Assembly: GCA_018821435.1 (NCBI GenBank) | Contig: JAHJME010000017.1 | Coordinates: 1-64,000 of the forward strand | Length of the DNA: 64,000 nucleotides | Reading direction: 5' to 3' | Origin: Alphaproteobacteria bacterium | GTDB lineage: Bacteria > Pseudomonadota > Alphaproteobacteria > Caulobacterales > Caulobacteraceae | Position numbers and translations under genes: made by a program | The notes under the pieces: generated by a model | Told to the model about the DNA's origin: nothing | The model's input: the letters and a program-made list of their open reading frames with translations, nothing else | Databases searched by the model: none | Shown here: in pieces, positions 8,392 through 17,796 of the stretch | Numbering within the stretch: position 1 is the stretch's first letter | How the letters are laid out: each line of letters starts with the position of its first letter

Positions 8392-8859
8392 CTAGCCGTT
8401 CATCGCCTTTTCCAGCGCCAGGGCCAGGGAGACGCCGGCGGCGCCGGTGACGGCGGTGGAGAGGACGGGATAACGCGAGGGGGTGTCCGGGGTCTGGTGG
8501 TCGAACAGCCATTGGATGAGGAAGGCCGCCAGGAAGCCGCCCAGGATCCAGGTCTCGGGCACGCGGCCGTGCGCCAGCAGGATCACCACGGCGGCGACGG
8601 CGCAGAGGAACGAGAAGCCCTGGCGCATGAGGCGCGGACGGGGCTCACGGGTTTCCAGGCCCCATCGGACGCCGCCCAGGAAGGCCAGCGTCACCGCCGA
8701 CCAGGCCAGCAGCGTGGTCATCGACGACGCGGTCCAGCTCGACGGGCCGTAGCAATAGGCCAGGGCTGAAAGCGGGAACGGCGAAAGCCCGATCAGGGCG
8801 ATCGTCCAAAGGCCTACGGGAATGGACTCCGCCGCGGGGGCGGGCCGCACGTCATCCAT
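8392..8859 (-). CDS. DUF3429 family membrane protein
   Basis: 155 residues from ATG 8859; an in-frame TTG at 8865 would overlap the upstream gene. Four to five transmembrane helices are visible, with the family hallmark AFLGGVRWGLE between helices two and three and a cytosolic GRVPETW loop. The family has no assigned function. The gene sits 6 bp after the TIGR02186 gene and 5 bp before the cupin gene, so it belongs to one transcript. Confidence 0.8.
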   Translation of the reverse strand: MDDVRPAPAAESIPVGLWTIALIGLSPFPLSALAYCYGPSSWTASSMTTLLAWSAVTLAFLGGVRWGLETREPRPRLMRQGFSFLCAVAAVVILLAHGRVPETWILGGFLAAFLIQWLFDHQTPDTPSRYPVLSTAVTGAAGVSLALALEKAMNG

Positions 8860-8865
8860 GAGCAA

Positions 8866-9675
8866 TCAGTCTCTCCGGAATGCCGCCGAGGCCGCCCAAC
8901 CGGCCGCCAGCGCGAACGCCATCGCTGCCAACCCGTAGGACCATGGCCTCGAATGCGCCCACACGTAAAGAGCCCGCTCGAGTCCGACCTTCTCGACCGT
9001 CAGGGTCCGGGTGCGGCTGGAGACGGGTTTGCCGTTCTGGAACAGCAGGATTTCGGCCTGATAGACCCCCGTGGGCGCGCCGGTGGGCAACGCGATCTCG
9101 GCGCGGAACAGGCCCCGGTCGACGAAGCGGACCCCCTGGCCGTCCTCGTGATAGAGGCCGGCCTTCTCCTTCAGGCGGACCACCGCGCGGCGCCAGTCGT
9201 AGTAGTCTGGCCCCAGGCTGGAGACCACCACGTCGCGGACGCCGTAGCGGGTCTCGATGTGCTGTTCGGCGGGCGCGTTGATCGGCAGGTGGTCCACGCC
9301 CGCGCCCAGGCGGCGCAGCGTGCCGAAGGTGGCGATGTCGTCCAGCGGACGGTTTGAGGCGGCGCGGTAGAAGCCGGGCGCGCCCCGGAACACCACCGGG
9401 CGGCTGTTGAGCCAGAGGCCGGCCACCTTCTGCTTACGGGTCAGGCGCACCGGCTGTTCGGGGCCGCGCACCAGGACCACCACGTCGCTGGGCCGGGCGG
9501 CCGAGTCGAAGACCGCGCCGTAGAGCACGATGCGGGCGCCGCGGAAGTCGGACTTCACCTGCACGGTCGTGTCGGTGAGCGCCGCCGAGATCACCGGCGC
9601 GGCGGCGACCGGCGAGGGCGGCAGCGGCGGGCCGGGCATGGTGGCCGTGGCGAGGGCGAGGATCGGGCCGATCAT
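8866..9675 (-). CDS. TIGR02186 family envelope protein
   Basis: 269 residues with an N-terminal signal-like segment, a beta-rich exported domain and one C-terminal transmembrane helix (YGLAAMAFALAAGWAASAAF). Features such as FRGARIVLYGAVFD, DVVVLVRGP and GVYQAEILLFQNG match TIGR02186, a family of unknown function that is characteristically encoded beside a TauE/SafE permease. That is the case here: its ATG overlaps the permease stop codon. The two products probably act together in the membrane. Confidence 0.85.
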   Translation of the reverse strand: MIGPILALATATMPGPPLPPSPVAAAPVISAALTDTTVQVKSDFRGARIVLYGAVFDSAARPSDVVVLVRGPEQPVRLTRKQKVAGLWLNSRPVVFRGAPGFYRAASNRPLDDIATFGTLRRLGAGVDHLPINAPAEQHIETRYGVRDVVVSSLGPDYYDWRRAVVRLKEKAGLYHEDGQGVRFVDRGLFRAEIALPTGAPTGVYQAEILLFQNGKPVSSRTRTLTVEKVGLERALYVWAHSRPWSYGLAAMAFALAAGWAASAAFRRD

Positions 9676-10595
9676 CAGCCCATCCCCGACAGCAGGACGA
9701 ACGGCTCGTCCGGGGTGAGGAACAGGCCCAGGCCCATGCGCAGGCCGACCAGCAGGACGATCAGGGCCAGGATGGCGCGCAGTTCCTCCGCGCGGAAACG
9801 CGACGAGGCCCGGGCGCCGAACTGGGCGCCGACGATGCCGCCGACCAGCAGCAGCGTGGCCAGCACGATGTCGACGGTCTGGTTGCGGCCGGCCTGGAGC
9901 ACGCCGGTCAGCGCCGTCGTGATGATGATCTGCAGCAGGCTGGTGCCCACGACCATGCCGGCGGGCATGCGCAGGATGTAGACCATGGCCGGGACCAGGA
10001 TGAAGCCGCCGCCCACCCCCATGATCGCCGACAGCACGCCCACAAACGCGCCCAGGACCAGGGGCGGGATCACGCTGATGTAGAGGCGCGACCGGGGGAA
10101 GCGCATCTTCAGCGGCAGGCCGTACAGCCAGACCGGCCGGCGGTCGCGGTGCGGCGGCGCGGTCTCGCCGCGACGGCGGCGCAGGATGGCGCCCAGGCTC
10201 TCCATCAGCATCAGCCCGCCGATGACACTGAGGAACAGCAGGTAGGAGACCGAGACCACCAGGTCGGCCTGGCCCAGCAGGCGCAGCCAGCGGAACAGCT
10301 CGACGCCGGCGAACGCGCCCACCACCCCGCCGGCGGCCAGCACCGCGCCCATCCGCAGGTCCACCGCCTTGCGACGGCCGTAGGCGATGACGCTGGACAT
10401 GGACGAGGCGGCCACGTGGTTGGCCATGGAGGCCACCGCGACGGGTGCGGGGATGCCGAGGAACACCAGCATCGGCGTCATCAGGAAGCCGCCGCCAATG
10501 CCGAACATGCCCGAGATGAAGCCCACCACCGCGCCCAGGAGCACGATGAGCGGGGCGTTCACGGCCACCTCGGCGATGGGCAGGTAGATGTCCAC
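9675..10595 (-). CDS. TauE/SafE family sulfite/organosulfonate exporter
   Basis: 306 residues, about eight transmembrane helices. Two related halves show the family motif: GFISGMFGIGGGFLMTPML near residue 23 and GVLSAIMGVGGGFILVPAMVY near 190. The family exports sulfite, sulfoacetate or related small anions across the inner membrane. It is the first gene of the operon running to 7166 and is coupled by a 1-base ATGA overlap to the TIGR02186 gene. Substrate is not determinable from sequence. Confidence 0.9.
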   Translation of the reverse strand: MDIYLPIAEVAVNAPLIVLLGAVVGFISGMFGIGGGFLMTPMLVFLGIPAPVAVASMANHVAASSMSSVIAYGRRKAVDLRMGAVLAAGGVVGAFAGVELFRWLRLLGQADLVVSVSYLLFLSVIGGLMLMESLGAILRRRRGETAPPHRDRRPVWLYGLPLKMRFPRSRLYISVIPPLVLGAFVGVLSAIMGVGGGFILVPAMVYILRMPAGMVVGTSLLQIIITTALTGVLQAGRNQTVDIVLATLLLVGGIVGAQFGARASSRFRAEELRAILALIVLLVGLRMGLGLFLTPDEPFVLLSGMG

Positions 10596-10626
10596 GTCCG
10601 GGCCTACGACCTACCCGGTGCAGTGG

Positions 10627-13206
10627 TCAACGCTGGTAGACGTGCAGCGGCGGCCCGCCGGACTGATCGCGGCGATATTCGGCCAGCGCGCGGTCGTAGG
10701 CGACGCTGGCGCGGCCATCCAGCGGACCGTCGTAGTAGCCGAGGCGCGTCAGCACGAGCTGGGTCTGGCGCACGTTCATATTGTGCGCCGGGGCGACGGC
10801 GGCGGTCGTGGCAGGCTTGGGCGCGGGCCGGGGGCCCATCTCGGCCAGAGCCTTGCGGGCCTGTTCGTCGCCCTTGGCGGCGGCGCGTTCGAACCAGGCG
10901 CGGGCGCGGATCAGATCCTTCGGCAGGCCGCTGCCCGACTGATACAGAAGGCCCAGGTTGTACTGGCTCTCGACGACGCCGTTGGTGGCGGCCTTGCCGA
11001 ACCACTGGGCGGCGCTGGTCAGGTCCTGCGGACCGCCCTCGCCCCGGAACAGATAGACACCCAGGTTGTGCATGGCCTTCACGTCGCCGTTCTCGGCGGC
11101 CAGCGTGGTCAGGCGGCGGGCTTCCATCGGGTTCTGCGGCAGGCCGGCTTCGCCGCTGTCGTAGAGCTGGGCTAGGTAGAGCTGGGCCTGGGCGTGGTTG
11201 GCCTCGGCCAGGGATTTCAGCGTGGCCAGGGCGCCGGGCACGCCCGCCTCGACGTCGGCGCGGACCTGGGCGAAGACCGGCTGGGGCTTCGCGTCGGCCG
11301 GGGCGCTGGCGAAGCTGGCCGGGCCGAGCGCCATGGAGGCGCGGGCCGGCGAGCCGTCGGGCGTGAGCGCGATGGGCTGGGGCGCGGGCGCCGCGGCCGG
11401 GTGCTTCTGCGCCTGCATCAGGGTGAGGCCGGCGGCGCCCACGCTCATGAACGCCGCGCCGCCGGCCACCAGCAGGGCGGTCTGCAGCGCCGAGTGGCGG
11501 GGCGTGGCCTTGGCCTTGTCGGTCGCGAAGCCGGCGAACAGGCGGCCCGAGGCGGCGGCCTTCATCTTGGCGCGGACCTTGGCCGGGCCTGCGTCGCTCT
11601 TGGCGGCGCGGGCGGTGGCGCGGGCCTGCTCGATGACCTGGCGGGTCGAGAGTTCGCGGACCGGGTCTTCGGGCTCGGAGGCTTCGAAGAGGTCGTCGTC
11701 GACGTCCGCGAGCACCTCGAAGGTGTCCGGGACCCGGGGCTCGGGAATGTCGAGGTCGAGGCGGCGCCACGGCGGATTGACCGTCTCGGCCTCGGCCTGC
11801 GCCGTCTCGCTTTCGGAGCGGGAATAGAGCTCCTCGCCGAAGGCGGCGACGGCGGGTTCGGCCTCGGGCTCGGCCTCAAGCTCCGGCTCCGGCTCGGGTT
11901 CCGGCGGCGGGCCGAGCAGGCGGATGGCCTCGGCCATCGGGTCTAGCGGGTCCTGAACGACGGCGGCCTGATCGACCGTCAGCTCGGCCTCAGGTTCCGG
12001 CTCCGACTCCGGCGCGAACAGAACCTCGGGATCGAAGGTGAGCTCGGGCTCGGCTTCAGGCTCGGGCGCGAAGCTGCGCGTCGCGACCGGAGCCTCGGCA
12101 GGCGCCGGGCCGGCGGCGATCCGCGCGCTGATGCCGGCCAGCTCGGCCCCGAAGCGTTCGAAGGCCTCGGCCTGGGCATGCTCGCCGCGGGCCAGGCGCT
12201 GTTCGACGGCGCCGGCGATGCGGGCGATCTCGGTACCGACCTGGTCGATCGCCTCGGCGCCGCGCTGGTCGACCTCGATCAGCTTCTTGCCCACGGCCTC
12301 GGCCATGGACAGCACCTGGCGGCCGATCTCCTCCACCGCCTCGGCGGAGCGGCGCTCGGCCGCGCGGACCTGTTCGGTCAGTTCGGCGAAGCGGCTCTCG
12401 CCGCCGGCCGCGGCGATCTTTTCGGCGACCTCGGCGCGGACCGCTTCGACCCGATGGGTCAGGACCTCGGCCAGGGCCTCGAACCTGGTCTCGGCGTGGT
12501 CGCCGCCGCCGTGCTCGGCCGAACTCAGCCGGCGATCGAAGCTGGCCAGCGAACCGCGCAGGGCCTCCAGCGCCGAGGCGGTGCGCCCCTCGGCCGTGGC
12601 CAGGCGGTCGCCCAGGCGCTCCAGCACGGTCTCGACGATCAGCTCGGGCTCGATTCGGCTCAGCCGGCTCTCGATCAGCCGCAGCGCCTCGATCGAGCGC
12701 GGACCGGCCGAGGCGCCGGTCTCGAGGCGGCGCAGGCGTTCGCCGAAATAGCTCTGCTCGGCCGACGATTCGGCCAACAGCCCTTCCAGGCGGTTGGCGG
12801 CGGCGTGCTGTTCGCGCTCGGCGGTCTCGATGCGGGCCAGGGCCTGGCGGACCGAGTGCTCGACGCCGTTGATGGCCAGGCCCGTGCGGGTCTCGGACGC
12901 CTCGATGCGGTCGGTCAGCCGGTCCAGCGCATGGGCGACGCGGCTCAGGTCGGGCGAGGCGCCGACGGACGACGTAAAGGCCGGCGGCGCGGGCGGCGAG
13001 ATGGCCCGCAGGCGCGGCGCCTGGGCGCGGAAGGCGCGGTCGCCGAACTGGGCCTCGGCGGTGATCTCGTCGGGAACGTCGTCTTCGAGGATGACGCGGT
13101 TCAGCCACTCGCCCAGCGTCATGCCGGAACGACGGGCAAGGTCCTTCGCGACCTCGCGGGCCTTGGGGTCGATCCCCTTGACGCTCCATGGCGCCGCCCC
13201 GCCCAT
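10627..13206 (-). CDS. podJ: PodJ-like polar localization protein (coiled coil, TM, Sel1 repeats, peptidoglycan-binding)
   Basis: 859 residues. The start region MGGAAPWSVKGIDPKAREVA with RRSGMTLGEWLN is the conserved PodJ N-terminus. It is followed by a long coiled-coil region (about 80-360), an acidic Glu/Pro-rich stretch (about 370-510), one transmembrane helix (about 575-597), Sel1-type repeats (about 655-785; for example AKSLAEANHAQAQLYLAQLYD) and a C-terminal peptidoglycan-binding domain (VRQTQLVLTRLGYYDGPLDG). In Caulobacter PodJ is the new-pole scaffold that recruits factors for pili, stalk holdfast and PleC. This protein is somewhat shorter than Caulobacter PodJ. A GGGAGA ribosome binding site lies ten bases before the ATG. 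It could also be a paralogue with the same architecture. Confidence 0.7.
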   Translation of the reverse strand: MGGAAPWSVKGIDPKAREVAKDLARRSGMTLGEWLNRVILEDDVPDEITAEAQFGDRAFRAQAPRLRAISPPAPPAFTSSVGASPDLSRVAHALDRLTDRIEASETRTGLAINGVEHSVRQALARIETAEREQHAAANRLEGLLAESSAEQSYFGERLRRLETGASAGPRSIEALRLIESRLSRIEPELIVETVLERLGDRLATAEGRTASALEALRGSLASFDRRLSSAEHGGGDHAETRFEALAEVLTHRVEAVRAEVAEKIAAAGGESRFAELTEQVRAAERRSAEAVEEIGRQVLSMAEAVGKKLIEVDQRGAEAIDQVGTEIARIAGAVEQRLARGEHAQAEAFERFGAELAGISARIAAGPAPAEAPVATRSFAPEPEAEPELTFDPEVLFAPESEPEPEAELTVDQAAVVQDPLDPMAEAIRLLGPPPEPEPEPELEAEPEAEPAVAAFGEELYSRSESETAQAEAETVNPPWRRLDLDIPEPRVPDTFEVLADVDDDLFEASEPEDPVRELSTRQVIEQARATARAAKSDAGPAKVRAKMKAAASGRLFAGFATDKAKATPRHSALQTALLVAGGAAFMSVGAAGLTLMQAQKHPAAAPAPQPIALTPDGSPARASMALGPASFASAPADAKPQPVFAQVRADVEAGVPGALATLKSLAEANHAQAQLYLAQLYDSGEAGLPQNPMEARRLTTLAAENGDVKAMHNLGVYLFRGEGGPQDLTSAAQWFGKAATNGVVESQYNLGLLYQSGSGLPKDLIRARAWFERAAAKGDEQARKALAEMGPRPAPKPATTAAVAPAHNMNVRQTQLVLTRLGYYDGPLDGRASVAYDRALAEYRRDQSGGPPLHVYQR

Positions 13207-13258
13207 GCGAATCGCATCTCCCGTGTCATACCGACGCTATCCACCGATCCGTGGGGTG

Positions 13259-13274
13259 TAAACGAAGGCTTAAC
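13259..13274. promoter_or_regulatory. candidate CtrA-like box upstream of the PodJ-like gene
   Basis: TAAA-N7-TTAAC, one mismatch from the Caulobacter CtrA consensus TTAA-N7-TTAAC, about 55 bp upstream of the PodJ-like start. A GANTC (CcrM methylation) site, GAATC, lies at 13209-13213. Both are short motifs and could be chance. Confidence 0.3.
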
Positions 13275-13339
13275 GCTACATCTGGTGTGCGACACCCATT
13301 CCTGTGGATGGGTTGGCGGGCATCCGCTAGGGCTTGGCC

Positions 13340-13540
13340 ATGGATCTGCGCACGACCCTCGCCCTGGGCGCCGGCTTCGCCGCCCTGGCCGCCTTCGCCG
13401 GCTGGCGCGGGGCGCGGCCGCCCAACCTGATGAAGGGCCCCCGACTGATCCCCTGGCGGCCGATCATGGTCTTCGCGGCCGCCACGGCGGTGATCCTGCT
13501 GGTCCAGGCCGAACGCAGCGTGGGGTTTGGGCCGGGCTAG
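13340..13540 (+). CDS. small conserved membrane protein, 66 aa
   Basis: ATG 13340 has AGGG seven bases upstream. The product has two hydrophobic helices (LRTTLALGAGFAALAAFAGW and PIMVFAAATAVILLV) separated by a short basic loop RGARPPNLMKGPRLIPWRP. No function is known to me. It runs opposite to its neighbours; its stop TAG shares CTAG (13537-13540) with the convergent MprF-like gene. Confidence 0.65.
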   Translation: MDLRTTLALGAGFAALAAFAGWRGARPPNLMKGPRLIPWRPIMVFAAATAVILLVQAERSVGFGPG

Positions 13541-15180
13541 TCCTCGGACTTTTTCGGGCGCTTGGCCAATCCCGCCATGCCGCCGGAGGAGAGCAGGCCC
13601 GCGTCGGCCATGAGGCGGGGGATGGCCCATTTCTGCGGGGCGGCGACGTAGCGGGGCTGCCAGGTGGGGTCGTACTTGGACTTGTAGTGGCGCACGCCCT
13701 GGAAGTTGTAGATCTCCTCGCCCCGGTCGTAGATCAGCCGGCCGACGCGCGAGAGCGCCGGGGCCAGCGGGCGGTCGTCCAGGCCCGACAGCGGGGCCAT
13801 GCCGAAGTCGAAGGCGCCGTACCCCTGGGCCCGGCCCCAGTTGATGAGCTCCACGAACAGGAAATCCATGATCCGCGGCGGTCCCTCGGGCACGAAGCGC
13901 ATCAGGTCGATGGAGAACGAGGTCCGCGACGCGGTTGGCCAGAGGGTGGCGAAGGCGATGATGCGGCCTTCCCACTTCACCAGGGCGATGGGGAATTCCT
14001 GGACGTAGCGGGGCACGAAGCCGCCTAGTGAGAAGCCCTTTTCGCCACCGGCGTGGGTGTCCAGCCAAGCGTCGGAGATCCGCTTGAGCTCCGGCATCAG
14101 CGGCGGGATGTCGGCGGGATCGACCATTTCGAACAGCGCGCCGTCCTTGGCCGCCCGCTGCCAGGCGCGGCGCAGGTTGCCCCGCTTGGTGCCCTCGATG
14201 GTGAAGCTCTCCAGCGGCGAGATGCTGGCCTCGCCCATCTTCTGGATGGCGAAGCCCAGCTCGACGACATCGGGCAGGTCGTCGGGCTCGAGGTTGTAGA
14301 AGCCCGGCCGGGCGGCGTGGGCGTCGGCCAGCTCGCGGAAGCGCCAGAGCAGCTCCATCCGCTCGTCCCGGCGGCCGACCGTGGAGCCCAGCGATATCCA
14401 GGTCCGGCTGCGGACCCCGAACATCAGGAAGCTGTCGCCCGAGGCGGAGAACAGGAAGCGCTTGTCACCCAGGAGCGCCAGGTTCGACGGGGGGCGCGAG
14501 ACCTCGGCCTTGGCCAGGATGGCGCGGACGCGGTCGAACTCGGGGTCGGTGTCGCCGACGATCGGCGGGGTCGCCGCCGAGCCCAGCAGCCGCCAGATCC
14601 CGAAAGCCAGCAACGCCACCGCCGCGCCGGTCCAGGCGCGCAGGGAGCGGGCCGCGTCCTCGTCGGCCATCACCCGCCACCAGGGCAGGTCTCCGTAGTC
14701 GGCGTTCTCGAACGACCAGATGCCGACCATCCCGGCGCCCACCAGCAGGCAGGCGGCGGAGACCAGCCAGCCGGGCGTCACCTCCATCCGGCTCAGCCGC
14801 GCCTTGCGCGGGAAGGCGTGATGAAACGGCGCCAGCGCGATGGCGACCAGCAGGAGCAGCGCCGTCTCTTCCCAGACGAAGCCCTTCACCAGGCTGAGCG
14901 GCGCGGCGACCAGCAGCGCCGCCATGGTGGCCGCCCAGGCCGCATCGAGGCGCGAGCGCAGGCCGAACGCCAGCATCACGAACACGAGCCCCAGTACGCT
15001 GGAGATGAAGTGGCTGATTTCGATCAGGATGACCGGCTCGATCTCCATGACCCGCACGAAGCGGGTCGGGAAGGACGGCCGGGCGCCGGACAGCAGCAGC
15101 AGAACGCCCAGGCTGAGCGTAAGCAGGGCGGCCGTCCACGGAACGGCGGCGGTGACGGCTGGATGTCGGAGGACGCGCAT
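13537..15180 (-). CDS. MprF-like phosphatidylglycerol lysyltransferase-domain membrane protein (DUF2156)
   Basis: 547 residues from ATG 15180, preceded by AGGGGAG. Residues 1-215 hold about six transmembrane helices. The C-terminal half is the soluble DUF2156/aminoacyl-tRNA-dependent transferase domain: FLFSASGDSFLMFG, RGNLRRAWQRA, DFLFVELINWGRAQGYGAFDFGMAPLSGL and YKSKYDPTWQPRYVA are typical. Full MprF proteins have a longer flippase domain, so this is a short form lacking part of it. It probably modifies membrane lipids with an amino acid, which changes surface charge and resistance to cationic peptides. Confidence 0.85.
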   Translation of the reverse strand: MRVLRHPAVTAAVPWTAALLTLSLGVLLLLSGARPSFPTRFVRVMEIEPVILIEISHFISSVLGLVFVMLAFGLRSRLDAAWAATMAALLVAAPLSLVKGFVWEETALLLLVAIALAPFHHAFPRKARLSRMEVTPGWLVSAACLLVGAGMVGIWSFENADYGDLPWWRVMADEDAARSLRAWTGAAVALLAFGIWRLLGSAATPPIVGDTDPEFDRVRAILAKAEVSRPPSNLALLGDKRFLFSASGDSFLMFGVRSRTWISLGSTVGRRDERMELLWRFRELADAHAARPGFYNLEPDDLPDVVELGFAIQKMGEASISPLESFTIEGTKRGNLRRAWQRAAKDGALFEMVDPADIPPLMPELKRISDAWLDTHAGGEKGFSLGGFVPRYVQEFPIALVKWEGRIIAFATLWPTASRTSFSIDLMRFVPEGPPRIMDFLFVELINWGRAQGYGAFDFGMAPLSGLDDRPLAPALSRVGRLIYDRGEEIYNFQGVRHYKSKYDPTWQPRYVAAPQKWAIPRLMADAGLLSSGGMAGLAKRPKKSED

Positions 15181-15320
15181 CGACTCCCCTGTAGAGGCGC
15201 AGTGAGTCGTCTGTATAGGCGACACAACGCCAGGTCCGCTCAAACAGGTGTTTAATCGCGCTTGCCCCCGTTCCCCCGGACGCTAATCTTGGGGCCTGAT
15301 TGAAAGTTTGGGAGACCGGT

Positions 15321-16541
15321 ATGGCCGACTTCGGCGCCACGGAACTGGACGCGTTCGCGGCCGAGGTGCGCAAGGAGCTCGCGGCGATGTACCCGCCCGA
15401 GTTGCGCGATCCGCAAGCCAAGACCGACCCCGAGGCCGTGTGGGCCGGCCGGGCGTTTGAGGGATCGGACGATCCGCAGATCACCTGGATGCACCGGATG
15501 GCGGCCAAGGGGTGGACCACGCCCACCTGGCCCAAGGCCTACGGCGGCGCCGGCCTGACCGCCGAGCAGGCGCGGGTGATCGACCGCGAGCTGGCGGCCG
15601 GCAAGTACCGCCCGCCCGTGCTGGCGTTCGGCATCTGGATGCTGGGCCCGGTGCTGCTGGAATATGCCGACGAGGCGCAGAAGAAGACCCACCTGCCCCG
15701 GATCGTGAACGGCGAGATCCGCTGGTGCCAGGGCTACTCCGAGCCGGGCGCCGGCTCGGACCTGGCCGCGCTGGCGACCAAGTGCGAGGACAAGGGCGAC
15801 CACTGGCTGATCAACGGCAGCAAGGTGTGGACGAGCTACGCGGACAAGGCGGACTGGTGCTTCTGCCTGGTGCGGACCGACGCTTCGAAGAAGCACGAGG
15901 GCATTTCGTTCGTGCTGATCGACATGGCCAGCGCCGGGGTCGAGACGCGGCCGATCCAGCTGATCAGCGGCGAGAGCCCCTTCTGCGAGACATTCTTCAC
16001 CGACGTGAAGATCCCCAAGGAGAACCTGATCGGCCGGGTGAACGGCGGGTGGGAGATCGCCAAACGGCTGCTGCAGTACGAGCGCCAGAACATCTCGGCC
16101 GGGTTCGGCGAGGGCGGCGGCACGGCGGGCGGGTCCGCGGGCGACCTGGCGACGATCGCCAAGACCTACAACGGCGACGACGGCGAGCTGACCGACATCG
16201 AGCTGCGCAGCCGGATCACGCGCAACAAGATGGACTTCCAGAGCCTGCGCCAGACCATCGCGCGCTCGGCGGCGGAGAGCCGGGCCGGCAACGGGCCGTC
16301 GGCGGCGACGTCGATCATCAAGTTCGCGGCGGCCGAACTGGCCAAGGAGCGCGGCGAGCTGATGATCGAGGCCATGGGCCACCAAGGCCTGGGTTGGGAG
16401 GGCGAGGCGTTCAACACGCCGGAGATCGTCGCGGTGCGCGGCTGGCTGCGGGCCAAGGCCAACTCCATCGAGGGCGGCACCTCGGAGGTGAACCTGAACG
16501 TGATCGCCAAGCGGGTCCTGGGCCTGCCGGATCCGAAGTAG
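15321..16541 (+). CDS. acyl-CoA dehydrogenase (MADFG group, IEGGTSE subtype) 1
   Basis: 406 residues from ATG 15321 with GGAG upstream. FAD-dependent dehydrogenation of an acyl-CoA thioester. Family signals: WPKAYGGAGLTAEQ near 72, WCQGYSEPGAGSDLA near 135 (flavin/substrate loop), NGSKVWTS, FFTDVKIPKENLIG, and the C-terminal SIEGGTSEVNLNVIAKRVLG. It is the first gene of a plus-strand block and is followed after 11 bp by a paralogue of the same length. The composition is uniformly GC-rich. The chain length or ring nature of the substrate cannot be read; tandem pairs like this often form heteromers for bulky substrates. Confidence 0.9.
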   Translation: MADFGATELDAFAAEVRKELAAMYPPELRDPQAKTDPEAVWAGRAFEGSDDPQITWMHRMAAKGWTTPTWPKAYGGAGLTAEQARVIDRELAAGKYRPPVLAFGIWMLGPVLLEYADEAQKKTHLPRIVNGEIRWCQGYSEPGAGSDLAALATKCEDKGDHWLINGSKVWTSYADKADWCFCLVRTDASKKHEGISFVLIDMASAGVETRPIQLISGESPFCETFFTDVKIPKENLIGRVNGGWEIAKRLLQYERQNISAGFGEGGGTAGGSAGDLATIAKTYNGDDGELTDIELRSRITRNKMDFQSLRQTIARSAAESRAGNGPSAATSIIKFAAAELAKERGELMIEAMGHQGLGWEGEAFNTPEIVAVRGWLRAKANSIEGGTSEVNLNVIAKRVLGLPDPK

Positions 16542-16552
16542 GAGCGCGACCC

Positions 16553-17758
16553 ATGGCGGACTTCGGCGGCGAGACCGAGACGTTCCGGGCGGAGGCGCGG
16601 GACTGGCTCGAGGCGAACTTCCCCAAGGCGTTGGCGGACAAGCCGATGGCCCAGATCGCCAACATGCAGGCCCAGCCCGAAAGCGCCGAGGCGCTGGCCT
16701 GGCGCCGGGCCGTGGGCGCCAAGGGCTGGGGCACGCCGCTCTGGCCGAAGGAATACGGCGGCGGCGGCCTGAGCCGGGCGGAGGCCCGGGTGCTGGCCGA
16801 GGAGATGGCCAAGGTCGGGGCTCGCAACCCGATCGGCGGCATGGGCGTGATGATGTTCGGTCCGACGCTGATCGAATACGGGACCGAGGCGCTGAAGCGC
16901 GAGCACCTGCCCGGGATCGTCTCGGGCGACGTGCGTTGGTGCCAGGGCTATTCCGAACCGGGGGCGGGGTCGGACCTGGCCGGCCTGCAGACGCGGGCTG
17001 AGGACAAGGGCGACCACTACCTCGTAAACGGTTCAAAAATATGGACTTCTGGCGCGGACAAGGCTGACCGCTGCTTCTGTCTGGTGCGGACGGACACGTC
17101 GAAGAAGCACGAGGGCATCAGCTTCCTGCTGATCGACATGACCGATCCGGGCGTCGAGGTGCGGCCGATCCTGCTGATCAACGGGACGTCGCCGTTCTGC
17201 GAGACGTTTTTCACCGACGTGAAGGTGGCCAAGGACCAGCTGTTCGGGCCGCTGAATGGCGGTTGGACGGTGGCCAAGCGGCTGCTGCAGTTCGAGCGGG
17301 ACAACATCTCGGCCGGGCTGGGCGGCGGCAACATCGGCCAGGCGGTGGCGCTGCCCACCGTGGTCGAGGCGGCCAAGCAGTATGTGGGCCTGGAGGCCGG
17401 CGGGAGGTTGGCAGACGCCGAGTTCCGGCGGCGGATCACGGACCACATGATGGAGAACCGCGCCTTCCAGCTGACCGTGCGCCGGGCGCAGGACGAGGCG
17501 AAGAGCAACGGCCCGTCGAACGCGGCGGCGATCATGAAGTACGCCGGCGCCAAGATCGCCCAGGAGCGCAACGAACTGCTGGTCGAGGCCCTGGGCCTGA
17601 ACGGCGTGGGCTGGTCCGGCGACGGCTACTCCGAACAGGAGTTGCAGGCGGTGCGCACCTGGCTGCGGTCGAAGGGCAATTCCATCGAGGGCGGCACCTC
17701 GGAGATCAACCTGAACGTGGTCTCCAAGCGGGTGCTGGGCCTGCCCGATCCGAAGTAG
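16553..17758 (+). CDS. acyl-CoA dehydrogenase (MADFG group, IEGGTSE subtype) 2
   Basis: 401 residues. It begins MADFGGETETF and shows WPKEYGGGGLSRAEA, WCQGYSEPGAGSDLAGL, FFTDVKVAKDQLFGPLNGG and ends with SIEGGTSEINLNVVSKRVLG. It is clearly paralogous to the preceding gene and starts 11 bp after it, with GGAG in that gap, so translation is probably coupled. The segment around 17021-17055 (encoding VNGSKIWTSG) uses unusually AT-rich codons compared with the rest of the gene. Confidence 0.9.
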   Translation: MADFGGETETFRAEARDWLEANFPKALADKPMAQIANMQAQPESAEALAWRRAVGAKGWGTPLWPKEYGGGGLSRAEARVLAEEMAKVGARNPIGGMGVMMFGPTLIEYGTEALKREHLPGIVSGDVRWCQGYSEPGAGSDLAGLQTRAEDKGDHYLVNGSKIWTSGADKADRCFCLVRTDTSKKHEGISFLLIDMTDPGVEVRPILLINGTSPFCETFFTDVKVAKDQLFGPLNGGWTVAKRLLQFERDNISAGLGGGNIGQAVALPTVVEAAKQYVGLEAGGRLADAEFRRRITDHMMENRAFQLTVRRAQDEAKSNGPSNAAAIMKYAGAKIAQERNELLVEALGLNGVGWSGDGYSEQELQAVRTWLRSKGNSIEGGTSEINLNVVSKRVLGLPDPK

Positions 17759-17796
17759 GGATATTTCCCGACTGCCTCGAACGATACCGGCGCGCA

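Noticed and set aside
10149..14028. Long plus-strand frames opposite the PodJ-like gene and its neighbours
   Set aside because: They are antisense to well-supported proteins, have Arg/Gly/Ala-biased translations without any domain, and arise from the strong third-position GC bias.
17263..17796. Extension of the TonB receptor frame upstream to 17263
   Set aside because: That part overlaps the acyl-CoA dehydrogenase gene and reads as its out-of-frame shadow.
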